A stretch of 56,063 nt of DNA from Fomitopsis serialis (taxonomy: Eukaryota > Basidiomycota > Agaricomycetes > Polyporales > Fomitopsidaceae), in NCBI RefSeq assembly GCF_022376445.1, contig NW_025955220.1:1-56063 (forward strand). Reading direction: 5' to 3'. Both the position numbers and the translations under genes were made by a program. The number at the start of each line of letters is the position of its first letter. Within the stretch, counting starts at the first letter, position 1. The notes beneath the pieces are model-generated. The model made no database searches. It had not been told where the DNA came from and worked only from the letters and a program-made list of their open reading frames with translations. This document shows positions 34,584-46,149 of this stretch, in pieces.

Positions 34584-37531
34584 GGCTGTGCCGACGGAAG
34601 CGCCGAAGGTCGTCGCCAGGTCGTCGGCTCCCAAAATATTCATCCTTCGTTCATCGTAGTCTTTGCCATCAGCACAAGTTTGCCATGGTCTCTTGATTCG
34701 GATGCTCGCTCGCCCCGCCTGCCCACAGCCGTGCCTACGTGATTCTGTGCTGAAGGCCCTCGGTTGGGATACAAGAAGTCGTTGCTCGACCACCAGGTCA
34801 TCGCGGTAGATGTCGATGCAGGGCCTCTGGGAGCGCTGCGATGAAGGGCGGGAATGGCCGTCCGAATGCGTTCCCCAGGGTCTACGGTCCATGTCGGGTA
34901 GGAGATGGTGACGTGCTCTCTCGTGGCTACTAGTATCAGTGATTGATTGGGTTTTTTTTTATTACTCGGGCCTAAGAACCACGGCGCGCCCTTGATTGCG
35001 ATGGTCCTTTCAGCACATCCCTTGGTGTAGATGGGTGTAGTCTCTCTGCGCTTGTTCGGCACCCGCAGCTGTGTCTGACGAGAGCAGTGAGACAACATCG
35101 TAAGGCGCGAATATGGTCGGTACCTACCTGATGTCTAGAGCCCGTCCCGAGAAGGGCGCTGTTCGAATCAATCCTGACGCCGGAGTCAGGATTCGGGAGT
35201 GAGCTGGACGGGTTTTTGGGGTCGTGGACGTCAAGGCCTTCGTATGACGTGGCAACTAAGGTCCCTCCTCCTGGCAACCTTCGGGCCAGTTGCTCGTTGC
35301 CAGCTCTGTATTCGTCCGATGAGTTTCGTTGTGTGGGTGGCAGCGATATGAGGCATTGTAGCAGGGAGACTGATCGTCCTCCTCCCCGCCCAATACCCCG
35401 TTTTCTGCTCCTGGCACATATCCGAGTCCTTCGAAACGCGACTTGACCCTGGTGTAACACATGTCCGTGAGCTGCGGATGGTCCTCTTCATGATAGCTAA
35501 GACGAGGAAGCACTAACTTCGCTTCTCGCGTGCTGGCACGGGTTGGTCCTGATCATAGCAGCAGACCCGTACTGCGATGCATGTCATACATCATCGAGCA
35601 GCTCATGCCAGACGGGCGCACCCCTGCGTAAATCCAGAAGCAGACTCAGTGGCTATTTGAAACCTAGTGAGTGTTCATTCCTACCTGCGCGCCCTCCGGA
35701 GTTTCCGAGATTGCCTGGCGAAAGGTGCGGTGGGAAAGGTCAACCTGAGTACCGCTAAATGGTCGACCCGAGCTCATTCGCACCTTTATGCACCTGTGTC
35801 CTCGGATACGCAACGTCTACCCGCCAGACGACATTATCTATAGTATCTGACGCACGAATGCTCTGCCACATGCCTGGCAGCCACGCGCATTCGGGATCTT
35901 GGCTTGGCAAGCGTTGTGAGCCAAGCTTTGGCTGACGCGGTTCACGCAGAGTGATCCGCACCTCTTTTCAGTATCTCCGGTCCAGAACATGGAGGGGACA
36001 GGCTTGAAGAGTAGGTAAAGCGAAAGCGCTAGGTTGTGAGTGTGGATATGTAGTCACTAACGAAGAACCCGTACCGCTTCCTCGCCGACTCCAAACTAAC
36101 GGCATGACTATCGAGACTTGCAGAGTCGCTCCCTTCACGGCGTATGGTCGTCGGCCTGTGCTATGAGCAACATCTCCAAATCAGCAATGTGTACGAAGAT
36201 CCTGTGATCGTCTCAGTAAGTGCGTTACTACTCCGCGTCAAAGGTACTTACCGACCTGGCGTCCCGGTGTACGTCTTTGTCTAGTAGGCACGGACCTTTT
36301 TACTTGCTGGCAGTAGATCTGTGCGCGGAAGGACCTGGTAATGGAAACTGCGTTGAGAACCGATACAGAGGTGGTGAGTAAGAACACTTGCTTGTCAATT
36401 GCGGCACCTGCCTGGGAAGTCGTGGTCCCGTGCTAGCGCCCAGACGACGGCGGGTCGCGTCGTATAGTGGTGTACAGGGGCATATGCACACGTCGTATAC
36501 ACCGTATCATAGGATGTACTAGCTTTTTCAGGTCGTCCAAGCATTGCAGGATATTCACTGGGAAAAGCAGAACGACACGAGTCGAGCGACAAGCAAAGCC
36601 TATGGCCGAGAGCTGGCCACATCATGAGTAAGTCTAGAAACATCTTCTCGAGGAGGTAGACACGCCTGAAAGCCTTCTCAGACGAGCTTGGGATCCACGA
36701 GGGACCATCTTGGCACTCTGCGAATGGCGAGAGAGTGCTGGGCGCCAAAAGTGAGCCACTCCCGAATATATGTCGAAATATGCGAAAGGGCATACCGGCG
36801 GGTGAGTGCGTCTGGCTTATGCATTCAGAACATTCAGGAACCCTACACCTTCCTTAGGATAACGATAGGGCTGACTTGAACGGGGATAGTGCGAAGCGAG
36901 TCCGGGAGGATGTCGCAAGAAACAAGCGACACTACTCACTACAATTTTAGTTCGCACGTCGCCAGAGCTTCCGTCGATTCAAGGTGTGTCCGCGCTCCCC
37001 GTTTTCGGGCCTTTGGCGATTGGGTGGGTGCCTTCCCCACTCAAGACGACTCGGACGTCGGGGCTGGAGGTGTCGCGTCGCGCGAGTCCCGGAACGGGCA
37101 GTTTCGTCGCTTCCCATAACGGGGAAGTCCTTGATGCACATCCGAGCAGAGGGGAGTGATGTCTGCTGCTCTTGGGATAATGCAGCTCGAAAAGATTCAT
37201 TGTAGGACACAGGAATGCACGTCAATGCGGGCCGACTTGAACGGTGAGGCTAGCTTGAGCCGGGACGCTCTGCGATGGACGGCGAGGGCCGAGCGGGTGG
37301 AACTCCGGCGGTGGCTGGGATGCACCTTCGCTGGGTCTGAAATCCGTCACTGCTGTTAAATTCGCCCAGTGCCCTCCCTGCTTCCTCATCCGGGACTGCC
37401 ACGTCCACAATTTCCTTTCTTCCACTCCGCCTCCTCACAGTGTATCACTTCCCGGCTCTTCTAGTCAATAACAGTCCGACGAGGCTCATACCTACCTATT
37501 CGCCTCCACATCTCTACTATCACGAGTCGAA

Positions 37532-38243
37532 AATGGCTTCTGGAGGGATGGCGGCTACTGGCAGTTTGCGAAAGACGAGGCTTCGATCCCGGAAATGGGG
37601 AGAAAGTACTGTCGTACATCGTGCCTCTGCAGACAGACAGCATACTTACTCGTCCTTCGTCAGCCTGAGGCCGGCGGACTACACACCCTGCCCTGAAGAA
37701 CCTTGCGCAGATACCGCGGTGATCTTTGCAACTCACATTCAAGCAGAGCTCGCCAACCAAGTAACGTAAGCGAGTGCGTAGCTCTGTGACATGGATCCCG
37801 CTGACGACGTCGTTTGCTCAGCGACTCTGAGGACGACTCTGACACTGAGAGCTCGATCGGCAGCATGTCTCGTACTTCCTCTGTATCGCACACTTTCGAG
37901 GTGCCTTCCTCCAAGCGGTACGTACACTGTTCGCGTTAGGTTTTGCACCTCAGCCTCAGGCTCATCCCGTTATGCAGCCCGCTCGCGAAGCCGTCTGGTA
38001 CAAAGGCCAAACCGACTCCTGTCCGCCGTCCCATCAAGAAACGTGCACGGGAAGAGTCGGACGACGAGGTCGGAGGAATCTCGCGCCCTGCTAGGGCCTC
38101 CGGGGCCGGGGCGCACGGGGCCGGGGTGCACGCGTGGCTCCGACCTCCCGACGAGGCGCAGCTCCTCCCAGCGCCCACGTACAGCGACGCCCCGACCGCG
38201 AGGACTTCCAGCGCGAAGGGCGGTGGCGAGTCGCCGCTCGTGA
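37532..38243 (+). pseudogene. Broken copy of the 180-residue basic protein gene
   Basis: Same exon order as 21872-22583. Relative to that copy, one base is missing just after the start codon and one base is gained near 37985. Single bases are also lost near 38102 and 38172 in the last exon. Exons 2 and 3 are nearly identical to copy A. The frame cannot be read through, so this copy is judged dead unless the differences are assembly errors. Confidence 0.65.
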
Positions 38244-39399
38244 GGCACTCAGGTCATCCATATCTTGCCATTCGCGCCTGGATATGAATGCTTCCTTCAA
38301 ATGTACTGCTTCCCGTTGTCGTTGTCCTGTTATGATGTATCTTTACTACATGCCTGCATCACTACCCAAGTTGTATCGTCGTACTAGTCCCAGATCCCGG
38401 AACGTAGCTTAGCACCTGTACACTGCCAGTTCGTCCGAAAATGCAATTATACGCCTCCACTAATCAGGACGTACGACCCGTATCATCCGGTCGAGAACGG
38501 GTTGCGTTGTGGACGTGAGCATGGCCCGAGCACATAGCAGCCTGCTTCACAGGGACAATGTCGGCCGCTGTTCCTGACTCTTGTGTTGTCCCATGGCCCA
38601 AGTTGCTTTGCATTGATGTTCACGCCGCTCCCAGTCATGGATGGGAATGATGAAACAGGAACTGTATTTGTTGTGTCATATATAAGTCCGTTCAGCTGAC
38701 CGTCCCGAGCTCGTATAGCAAACCTCTCGACACAACGCTGGGTCTACATGCGCAGACTTTGGACGTCATCCTTCCACGGAGCTCGCTGGCACAAATCTAT
38801 ATGTAGCGCTGCCTGAAGCGAGCTGAAGCGGCTGCCACTCGAGTAGCTTTGTACATTCACAGTCTTAGGTTTTCCTCCCTGCATATATAAATCCTCTGGT
38901 TCGCAGGTAGAGCCATTGAAAAACCTCTTCCGAGTACTGCTAACGATGATCGACTTGAACCTGCCACTCGCCGCTATTCCGGAGTCATTCCTCCTAACCA
39001 TCCACACTCCAGCCATCGATCATCGACATTGCAAAATCTGCAATCAAGCACGCCACTCGCAGAGAATCACTACTCACAGGTCATGTGCGTCGTTCCAGAG
39101 GTTGCCTGACGTTACAGCAACGGTAGGCCCGGCCACGACGGTCGCAGGCGGCACCCCTAGACCGTTCTTCACCTCGATGATAACGGCAGCGAATCTCGTA
39201 CAGCCCCTCGCGTCCTACCCTCTGCGAGCTCAAACTCTTTCTACCGCCTCCGGTCATCGCCAACGTTACTGCCACCTGTGTACGTCGGGTCGAGTTCGCC
39301 GCTCCAAGTCAACAACGGCGAATCTTTTTACGCGCCGGTCAGCGAATCGCGAGTCGAAAGAGAACGTGCATGGATGGGGGACGACGACTTGGATGCCGG

Positions 39400-39758
39400 C
39401 GACCAAGACGGTTGTGTATGTCGCTCGCAGGGACCTCGGATGGTCCGCACACGCACGGCTGCTGAGGTTGTCTGTGGTTGGCGAGGGTGCAGTGTGACAG
39501 GGACACTTCAAGAGACTGTACGACGCTGAGCACGGCGTAACGGCGGCTCGTCAGGGTCCCTCTGTGTGCCGTGAGGCCCAGGGATGCGGTCAACAGATGT
39601 TTCGAGGCAAGGAAATCAGGCGGCGTACCTTCGGCTCTCACTGGAGCGACCCGTATTTCGACAAACCAGTGATATACAGTGAGCCAACACGCGCCTCCAC
39701 GGACTTGTTGCGGCGCCAGTCCGAGTCTGTGCCCGTCGTGATGCTCGGTGATGCATAG
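39400..39758 (+). pseudogene. Zinc-finger family relic in copy B
   Basis: Finger 2 (VVCGWRGCSVTGTLQETV) and finger 3 (AQGCGQQMFRGKEIRRRTFG, then a SHW motif) are recognisable with frame changes between them. Same position within the duplication as the relic at 25373-25771. Non-functional. Confidence 0.7.
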
Positions 39759-41879
39759 AGATTACAAGTCTCCGAACCGACCTGCTTCACCCGCTCAGCT
39801 CGATTCGCTGGAGAAGTCAAGTCATCAGAAGATGCGTACCGCTCGCTCCGGAAGTTAATGGACGTGTCCGTTCGTGTAGCGGACATTGTTGACAGTTAGC
39901 GCGAATCCGTCTCTCTCGACGAACGCCTCCTTTGCAGGTGTACGTCGAGTCGCCCTCGCCTGTGATCCTCCCAGTGCTGACGCCAACATTTCAGATCGCC
40001 ATCCACGCTGGGATATACTATATAACTTGCCAACCGTTGTACTGCTTGCCCCGCCCACAACAAGACCCTCCGCACCAAACGTATACTCACCTGCCGGCTC
40101 TAGTGGAGGTGCATACATTGGTGATCCTCAGGAGGCAACGGCACACCTTCCTCTCGCAGTGCGTCTGTCGTGTGCAGTCGCATGTGGTACTGAGCTCTGC
40201 AAGACGTTGGTGTGCTGTCGAGAAAGGCGTGTCAGTTACGGCAAGCACCCGTTACTCAGAGTGGCTTACCTTACGAGGCGCGGAAAGCGTTGACTCAACG
40301 ACATTACGTAAGTCCTGTCCGAACGGATTTGCGCGAGCCTTCGCCCTCAAGTCGCCCTAGAATATTCACTGGCTTTTCTTGCTAGACTGGATAAATGTTC
40401 GGTTGCTTAATCCAAATCGTAGGAACTCCGAACCCGTCCGAGCTCGCTTCGGCATAGATGAGTTGAGATGACGCCGGTCGAATCCGGGAACTTTCGGGGG
40501 ATTCGTCCGCCACGTCATCGTCGAGACGATATCGAATCCTGACTTATGTGTCAGGGGGCCATGAAAACGATACGACGGAACAAATCTGACCAGTCGATAG
40601 ACCATTGAGCTGGTGCGCGGCGCTGGAGGCTATCCAGCCATCATCGACGCGACAGAGTGAGATCTCTGCTTGGAAGTCGGTTCATGAATACAGCCTGACA
40701 GGCCATCCATGCTAGGATGAAAGTCAGATTGCGAACGCCGAGTACGATGACAAGCTGTGACCCACCGACTTCAATATCCGTCAGATCTCGAGGCCTTGCC
40801 GATCGCGTGGTCCCGGATCGATCGAGAAGCGGGTGCATGAACTGTCGTGTGTGAAGTGGATACATGTAGACGCGTCCACGAGTCGAGATGCGCTACCGCC
40901 AGTTCTGTGGTGGAAATGGAACAACACGTAGTTGTGGGGCCCACGACTCGACGTGACGATCGGAGCCAGTCCCACAACTGGAAAGACAGGATTCCGGCCC
41001 GGCGGACAGCGGACGTTCTCCGATCCTCGCCCATCTGAATTGCCGCAGTCAGTACGGAAGCAACGTGTGAGCCGCGGGAGCAACACACCTTTGAACGGAG
41101 ACAATTCATCGAGATCCTGCCATGTGATTGGCTGCGTTGCATATGAACGTTGAAACGCTGTGGAGTGAAGGTGGGCGATCGAACTGCACGATCGTCGTTC
41201 GCAAAGACCTGCCAAAGATCTGCCGCCAGTCGTCAATGTGAAGAACGTTCAGGACCTCAGGCGCTGGGAAGGCTCAACGTACTCCAGCTGTTCTCCATCG
41301 TGATCTGCGGGCTGACACCGATCGACCACCTTCTCGCATGTCATAGGCACATCGTTCCGAGCTGGCATGGTTCAAACGGCTGTCCACAGACTGCCACACA
41401 CACTATGAGACCGTGGACGCGCTTGACTCGATCGACTGAAGTATAGGCTGCTCACCCTTCTTAGTAGTATGTGTTCTTCTTCAAAGTGTGTCTTGCGCGT
41501 CTCATTTGCACTGGGTCTACGGTCAACATCGTCTGTCATCCCGACGGGGAGACACCACCGCCGGGTACGTCGATCGCCGTCGCTAACCGGAGGTTACTAA
41601 ATAAGGAAGGCGTTCAGTACCCGTCGGATCTTCCCTGCAATATTCCCAAAGAGGCAGGTGGCAGTCCGAACGTTTCGCCGACCCACTTTGAGTCTGACTG
41701 AGTGGCCCAGACCAGCCACAGCGTAGTACCCCTTGCGATTCATTGTGCATCGATGTATATGGTAGATACGATGTTTTCATTCTTTCGAGACAGCGTAGGT
41801 TTTAGCGTAGCGCAGCAGAGATATAAAAGTGAAATACAACACCTTTACGTCACTGGGGACAAACTGGGTTGTGGCAGCG

Positions 41880-42335
41880 CCTAACATTGGCCTAACATTG
41901 GAAGACCGTGTAGATTAGTAAGCGGCGGACTAAGGCCCCCTAACACTGGACGAAAAGTGGAAATGTCACGCTCTTTGTTCGAGGCCCTCACATTGCAGAC
42001 TAAACACCGCATGTCAGGTGACACGACATTGGTCGTGTTTGTCGCCATGTTAGGAGGCCGCGCAGAGGTCGATCATTGAGCATGTTAGGACAATGCTCGC
42101 GCAATGCGCGACGCCCTTCCAGAAGCCATGTGCGGGCCCAGAACAAAGCGGATATAATTTATGATGTAAGGACAATGTACGTGGGCCGAGCATTATGTAT
42201 TTGCGGCACCCTAGCAGGTGCTATGTTCGGCCCACTAAAAGGCGTGATGTAAGGCGGCCAAATACGGAAAGCCCAGAATGGATGTTCGGAAGCCTGACAT
42301 ACTGCATGGTTCGTCACTATGTTAGGCGGCCAGAA
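41880..42335. repeat. Dispersed ATGT(T/A)AGG(C/A)GGCC motif array
   Basis: Variants of CATGTTAGGAGGCC recur near 42047, 42081, 42160, 42221, 42247 and 42316, and a CCTAACATTGG unit is doubled at 41880-41900. Spacing is irregular. It lies exactly at the right end of copy B. It could be an internal or end repeat of an unrecognised transposon or a protein-binding array. Confidence 0.5.
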
Positions 42336-42349
42336 ATTCTCTGTGTCGG

Positions 42350-42512
42350 TCAAACGCGTTTGCGATTCGCCAAACGATTCGCCCATATTCCATAAACGAT
42401 TCGCCCGTACTCGCCAAATGATTCGCCCCCTACTCGCCAAATGATTCGCCCTACTCACAAAACAATTCGCTCCACCCACAAAGACAATTCGCCTCCACTC
42501 GTGTAAATCGAA
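42350..42512. repeat. Minisatellite of about 22 bp (GATTCGCCC...CGCCAAAT)
   Basis: About seven decaying copies of a unit close to CGATTCGCCCTACTCGCCAAAT follow each other, becoming more divergent to the right (AATTCGCTCC, AATTCGCCTCC). It is directly downstream of the ATGTTAGG motif array. No coding role seen. Confidence 0.75.
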
Positions 42513-42779
42513 GAAGCGACTTGCGTCCATTCACGACATCATTCGCATCCATTCGCATACTGATTCATGCAGATTTGCAACACAAATGGCGGGCGTGTTT
42601 GAGTGAAATCACATCAAGGTGGTGTTCGTGCATGTCGGCGCCACCCCCATATGGGAAGATGGCGTATCTTGACTGAACTGTGAGCGCAGTCGCGAGTCAG
42701 CGCTCATGAGATGCTGACTAGGGAGCTACGTACATGACCTACCTGCGCTGGAACGGAACACAGTTCGCGCGGAACCGTT

Positions 42780-43690
42780 CACCCCGCCGTCAGCTTGTCT
42801 AGCGAGCGGAGCCTGCCCGAACGACTCCCTGTGCGATACCCAGAATCCTTCCTGATTCTTCAAGATGTCTGCGAGCACTACACCGCCGAGGAACGCCATG
42901 CGTTTTCTGCGCAGTGAGTCTTAGATTTCTATGAGGGATTATCAGGACGTTCGACGTTCGGCATAGCCATCATACGCGGGACGTGTGGAGCATACCTTGA
43001 GCCGTCGCGCGACGGGTCACCGCCGAGCACTTGTATGAGGTAGAGTTGGTCCATGTCCTTCTCCAGCCAGCTTCACAGGCCATGGTACACGTAGGACACG
43101 ATACGGCATCCTGGATGGCCTGGAAGAGCATCATTGATACGCCCGGTTGCTCAACGTCTACGAGGTGTGGCCGGAACATGCACTAGATCGCTGCGAATCG
43201 CTCTTGATCAGTCAGCCGTTCAGCAGCTGGACGCACTGTGAGCAGACGCACAAACTCTCGTATCGACGTGCACTTACTGCGTCCACGAGGACTGTTGCCT
43301 CCGATAGTCTTATGTCGAGGTACATATCGTAGCTGACGGTGAGTCCAATGGCTTCCGACTGGTTTTCTTCAGATTTCACGCACCTGACATAGCACAGCTT
43401 CTCCTGGATCTCTCGGACAGTCTTAAAGTCACCCGCTTGTTCGACCGTGTACCTCGCATGAGCCGAACCTTGATCAGATACCGCGTTACGTCCCGGCCAG
43501 CCATATTCAGCCAACGTGTGAGATGCAGTAGAGCGAAGCCATCGTGAAATCGTCACCGGTGTCGACGACCACACCAGTAGTGAGACCTGCGTTCAAGCAT
43601 CAGTGGCTGCACGGCGGCGCAAGCTAGGCATCCGACGTACCTAGCACATACAGCAAGAACCCGGCCTGAAGCCCCCTGAAACCGAAGGCT
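42780..43690 (-). pseudogene. ARP2: Arp2 (actin-related protein 2) relic, 3' half
   Basis: On the minus strand, in order, I can follow [70 protein letters not shown], a LEKDMDQLYLIQVLGGDPSR block and MAFLGGVVLADILKNQEGFW. These are the order and sequence of the second half of Arp2, a subunit of the Arp2/3 actin-nucleating complex. Stops and frame changes separate the blocks, and the segment between LFQAIQDA and LEKDMD is largely lost. It is a dead copy; the functional ARP2 must be elsewhere. The 5' half lies at 45510-45930, separated by an HMG-box gene fragment. Confidence 0.85.
43591..43672 (+). repeat. Direct repeat, left copy, flanking the HMG-box fragment
   Basis: The block starts GCGTTCAAGCATCAGTGG and ends CGGCCTGAA. 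It matches 45506-45590 with a few differences. In both places it corresponds to the same Arp2 exon end and intron. Confidence 0.8.
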
Positions 43691-43699
43691 GTTCTGATC

Positions 43700-45416
43700 A
43701 ACGCTCCGTCGCAGCTCCTGCATCGGGTTCGCGTCAACCCCATCCATGTCCATCCCGTCTCCGCTTCCTCCCGCCTCCCCGTCGGCACCCTCGCTCTGCA
43801 AGGAGCCAAAGATCGATCCACCAGACATGGTCGACCAGTCGAGCCCGTCGAGCAGCTCCGCGAACACGTAGGTAGACCTCCTCGAGTGCGTGCGCAGGGG
43901 CCCGGTCATGACGCCGACCTCGATGTTCGCGCCCGGCGGCGGGAACACGTTGAACTCCGTCATTTGGACAGGCGTAAGCTCGTACTCTCCTGGCTCCCCC
44001 CGTAGCATTGGCGTTTGCGCCGCTGAAGCCGTCGTCCAGGGCCTACGGTTGGACACAGTCCAGCCCTCAGAGGTCCGACAAAGGCATGCCGGACTGCATC
44101 ATGTCCTGTAGCTCACACGTCGATCAGTGAAGGCCACGACGCGTCTGGTGGACGAGAAAAACACGTACCCCATCAGCTCCAAAAGGGTTGAGTTCATGAA
44201 CCTATAGTCGGGGTCCATGTTCGACGGTCCAGTATCATTCGATACATCCATCGCAGTCTTCTCCCTTCAGCTCCGCAGACGAGGATCCTGAGTCTGCTGC
44301 AGATACTACGATGTTCGGAGCATCCGCGGGAGCGGATGTTGAGGCAGACGACGCGTCCACCATGGGTAGCTCGACAGTCTGCGAACTCGAGGCCCAGGGG
44401 GGCGAGATGCGCTCGGCCGTGAGCGACACAGGCGCAGGCTACACTTTGCTTGGTACGAGAGGCGGGGGCATGCGTGAATCGTACGCAGGTTGCTTTCCTT
44501 TCCCAGCCCGTGGCCGTTTCTCCGTCGGCGGCAACATGACGGACGTCCAGGGAAGGACATCTTCACGTCCTGCGCGTCGTCCTCCCCGGGAAGTCGCCAG
44601 CGACAGACAAGGGACTGGGCGTCCAGGTCGGCGACGAGGCGGCCGAGAGTGGTGGAGAGCGCGGGGCGGTAGGGGTGGTTGAGATGCACAAAAGGCGGTT
44701 GCGGGAGCTGGGGAGGCGGCCCCGGGACGAAGAGATCCTGCTGAACGTACGGTACGTGACGCGACTTGGCCTTCTTCAGCTCCTCCTTCACTCTCGCCTT
44801 CTCAGCCTTCTCCTCTTCCTTGCGTTTCTCCTTGTCCTCCTTCTTCACCGGTTGGAACTTGTACCCAGGGAACACCTGCGGATGCTCTTGTCTCTTGGTA
44901 TCGGCGATGTGTTCATACTCGTGCTTGACTCATGGATTCCCGGACTTCCAGGTGAGTGCGATGTCGCGCGAATCGTCAGCTTACAGACGCAAAGCAGAGC
45001 GAGCAGTGCAGCGCGACGACGTGATGGAGCAAGGTGAGGTCCACGTGAGATTAGACAGATTGAGGTTGAGAAGGAGGACAGGTATGGACGTGTAGTTGCA
45101 CGCGAACAATGAACGTTTTGAGTTGATCTGCAAGCGTGTCCCCTTGAGCGTTCGCACAAATAATATCGAACAAAGTGCAACTCACAACACTAGCCCAAGC
45201 AAGCGACGGCGTATCGTTCGTTTTCATCCAGCCGTTTGTCTTTGTGAAAGAGTTCGTGATCCTCACGTCCGGGGTGAACCCTTTAACCTCCGGCTACGCA
45301 CCGTTTTGTGAAATTGGCTACCCCGGACGCGAGGTATATCCAGTGCCTGACGGCGCAGACGTTGGCGGAGGTGTAGAGCCAGTCAGAACCGGGGCAGATG
45401 CGGCGGCCACGGCCAT
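43700..45416 (-). pseudogene. Broken HMG-box transcription factor gene
   Basis: On the minus strand, a possible start (MAVAAASAPVLTGST, ATG at 45416) is followed by an exon-like GFTPDVRITNSFTKTNGW. The second half of an HMG box comes next (KHEYEHIADTKRQEHPQ, FPGYKFQPVKKEDKEKRKEE, then EKARVKEELKKAKSR). A Pro-rich block and a Ser/Asp-rich region (MDPDYRFMNSTLLELMG) continue downstream, then LTPVQMTEFNVFPPPGANI. The first half of the HMG box is missing. At least one frameshift near 44555, a stop near 44450 and a frame change near 44245 interrupt the frame. HMG-box proteins of this type bind and bend DNA, and some fungal ones control mating or stress genes. Which subfamily this came from is unclear. 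The fragment lies inside the Arp2 relic. Confidence 0.7.
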
Positions 45417-45505
45417 CTGAAGTTGAGCGGAAGATGCGCACGGGTCGCCACTTCGACTGTCGTTGTCCCCGTCAGCCAGCTGGTCCATATTCAAGGACTG
45501 CAGCT

Positions 45506-45590
45506 GCGTTCAAGCATCAGTGGTGGCAGCACGGCGACACAAGCTAGGCGTCCGACGTGCCTTACGCATACAGCAATCACGTGGCCTGAA
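45506..45590 (+). repeat. Direct repeat, right copy, flanking the HMG-box fragment
   Basis: Counterpart of 43591-43672. Together they bracket the HMG-box gene fragment and repeat the same part of Arp2 at both junctions. Confidence 0.8.
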
Positions 45591-45930
45591 CAGCGATATG
45601 CACGCCCTGATGCCCATACTCCTCGAGGACGCGGAGCTTCTCATCGAAGACGTAGGCCCATTTACGCACCATACTGTGCTCCACGGGCTGCGTGACTTGC
45701 AGGTCATTCCGGTTTTCTGTTGCCTCGTCGTCGATCATCATATCTTGACGACCGCCGTGCGAACTCGCTCCTGCGCCCGCAGGATCGGGCGATCGACAAT
45801 CGACGGGAATTCTACGCGCAATTGCTTTCAGCTGAGGTCTACCGCTCGTGAAAAGATGGACGCACTGTGTTTGGAACCCGCATCACCGATTTTTGACGAG
45901 ATGCGACCGATGACGGCCTCCCTATGAAGA
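45510..45930 (-). pseudogene. ARP2: Arp2 relic, 5' half
   Basis: The minus strand carries KIGDAGSKH, a GTGCGT..CGTAG intron, EFPSIVDRPILRAQERV, MMIDDEATENRNDLQVTQPV, EHSMVRKWAYVFDEKLRV and YGHQGVHIAVQA. These match the N-terminal half of Arp2, including the FPSIVGRP and actin-fold IAVQA motifs. A stop and frame change interrupt it after VVKI, and part of the Arp2 middle is deleted between FDEKLRV and EEYGHQG. It continues, after the HMG-box insertion, in the 3' half at 42780-43690. Confidence 0.82.
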
Positions 45931-46149
45931 ATCGCCGCACGATTGACGAGGATGAGTGTTCGCAAGGTTTCCTGGCGGTAGATGATCGGGTGGAAGGAAC
46001 TGTCGTTCGTCGCCTGCGGCAAGGCGCCCTCAAACGCGACTTGTCGTAGAACATCGTCTTCATGCTGTGCTGATGAGGGCGATTGCTGACGCGGTGAATT
46101 AGGAAACGTAGACGACGGTGTAGAGACCTTTTCAATCAAATTTCAGTGA

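Larger units (their letters stand above)
35255..41860 (+). repeat. Large segmental duplication, copy B
   Basis: Direct-orientation counterpart of 19530-28150, lacking the extra segment near 23.64-25.37 kb. It carries the broken version of the 180-residue gene (37532-38243) and a zinc-finger relic (39400-39758). It ends near 41860 (TACAACACCTTTACGTCACT, like 28130-28150) and directly abuts the unusual repeat region that follows. Confidence 0.85.

Noticed and set aside
19530..41860. The large duplication as a pair of LTRs or one autonomous transposon
   Set aside because: Copies are 6.6-8.6 kb and carry a host-like spliced gene. No TG..CA ends, primer-binding site, reverse transcriptase or transposase was found.
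43700..45416. HMG-box fragment as evidence of a mating-type locus
   Set aside because: The box is half missing and the frame is broken. Basidiomycete mating loci use homeodomain or pheromone/receptor genes, none of which I see here.
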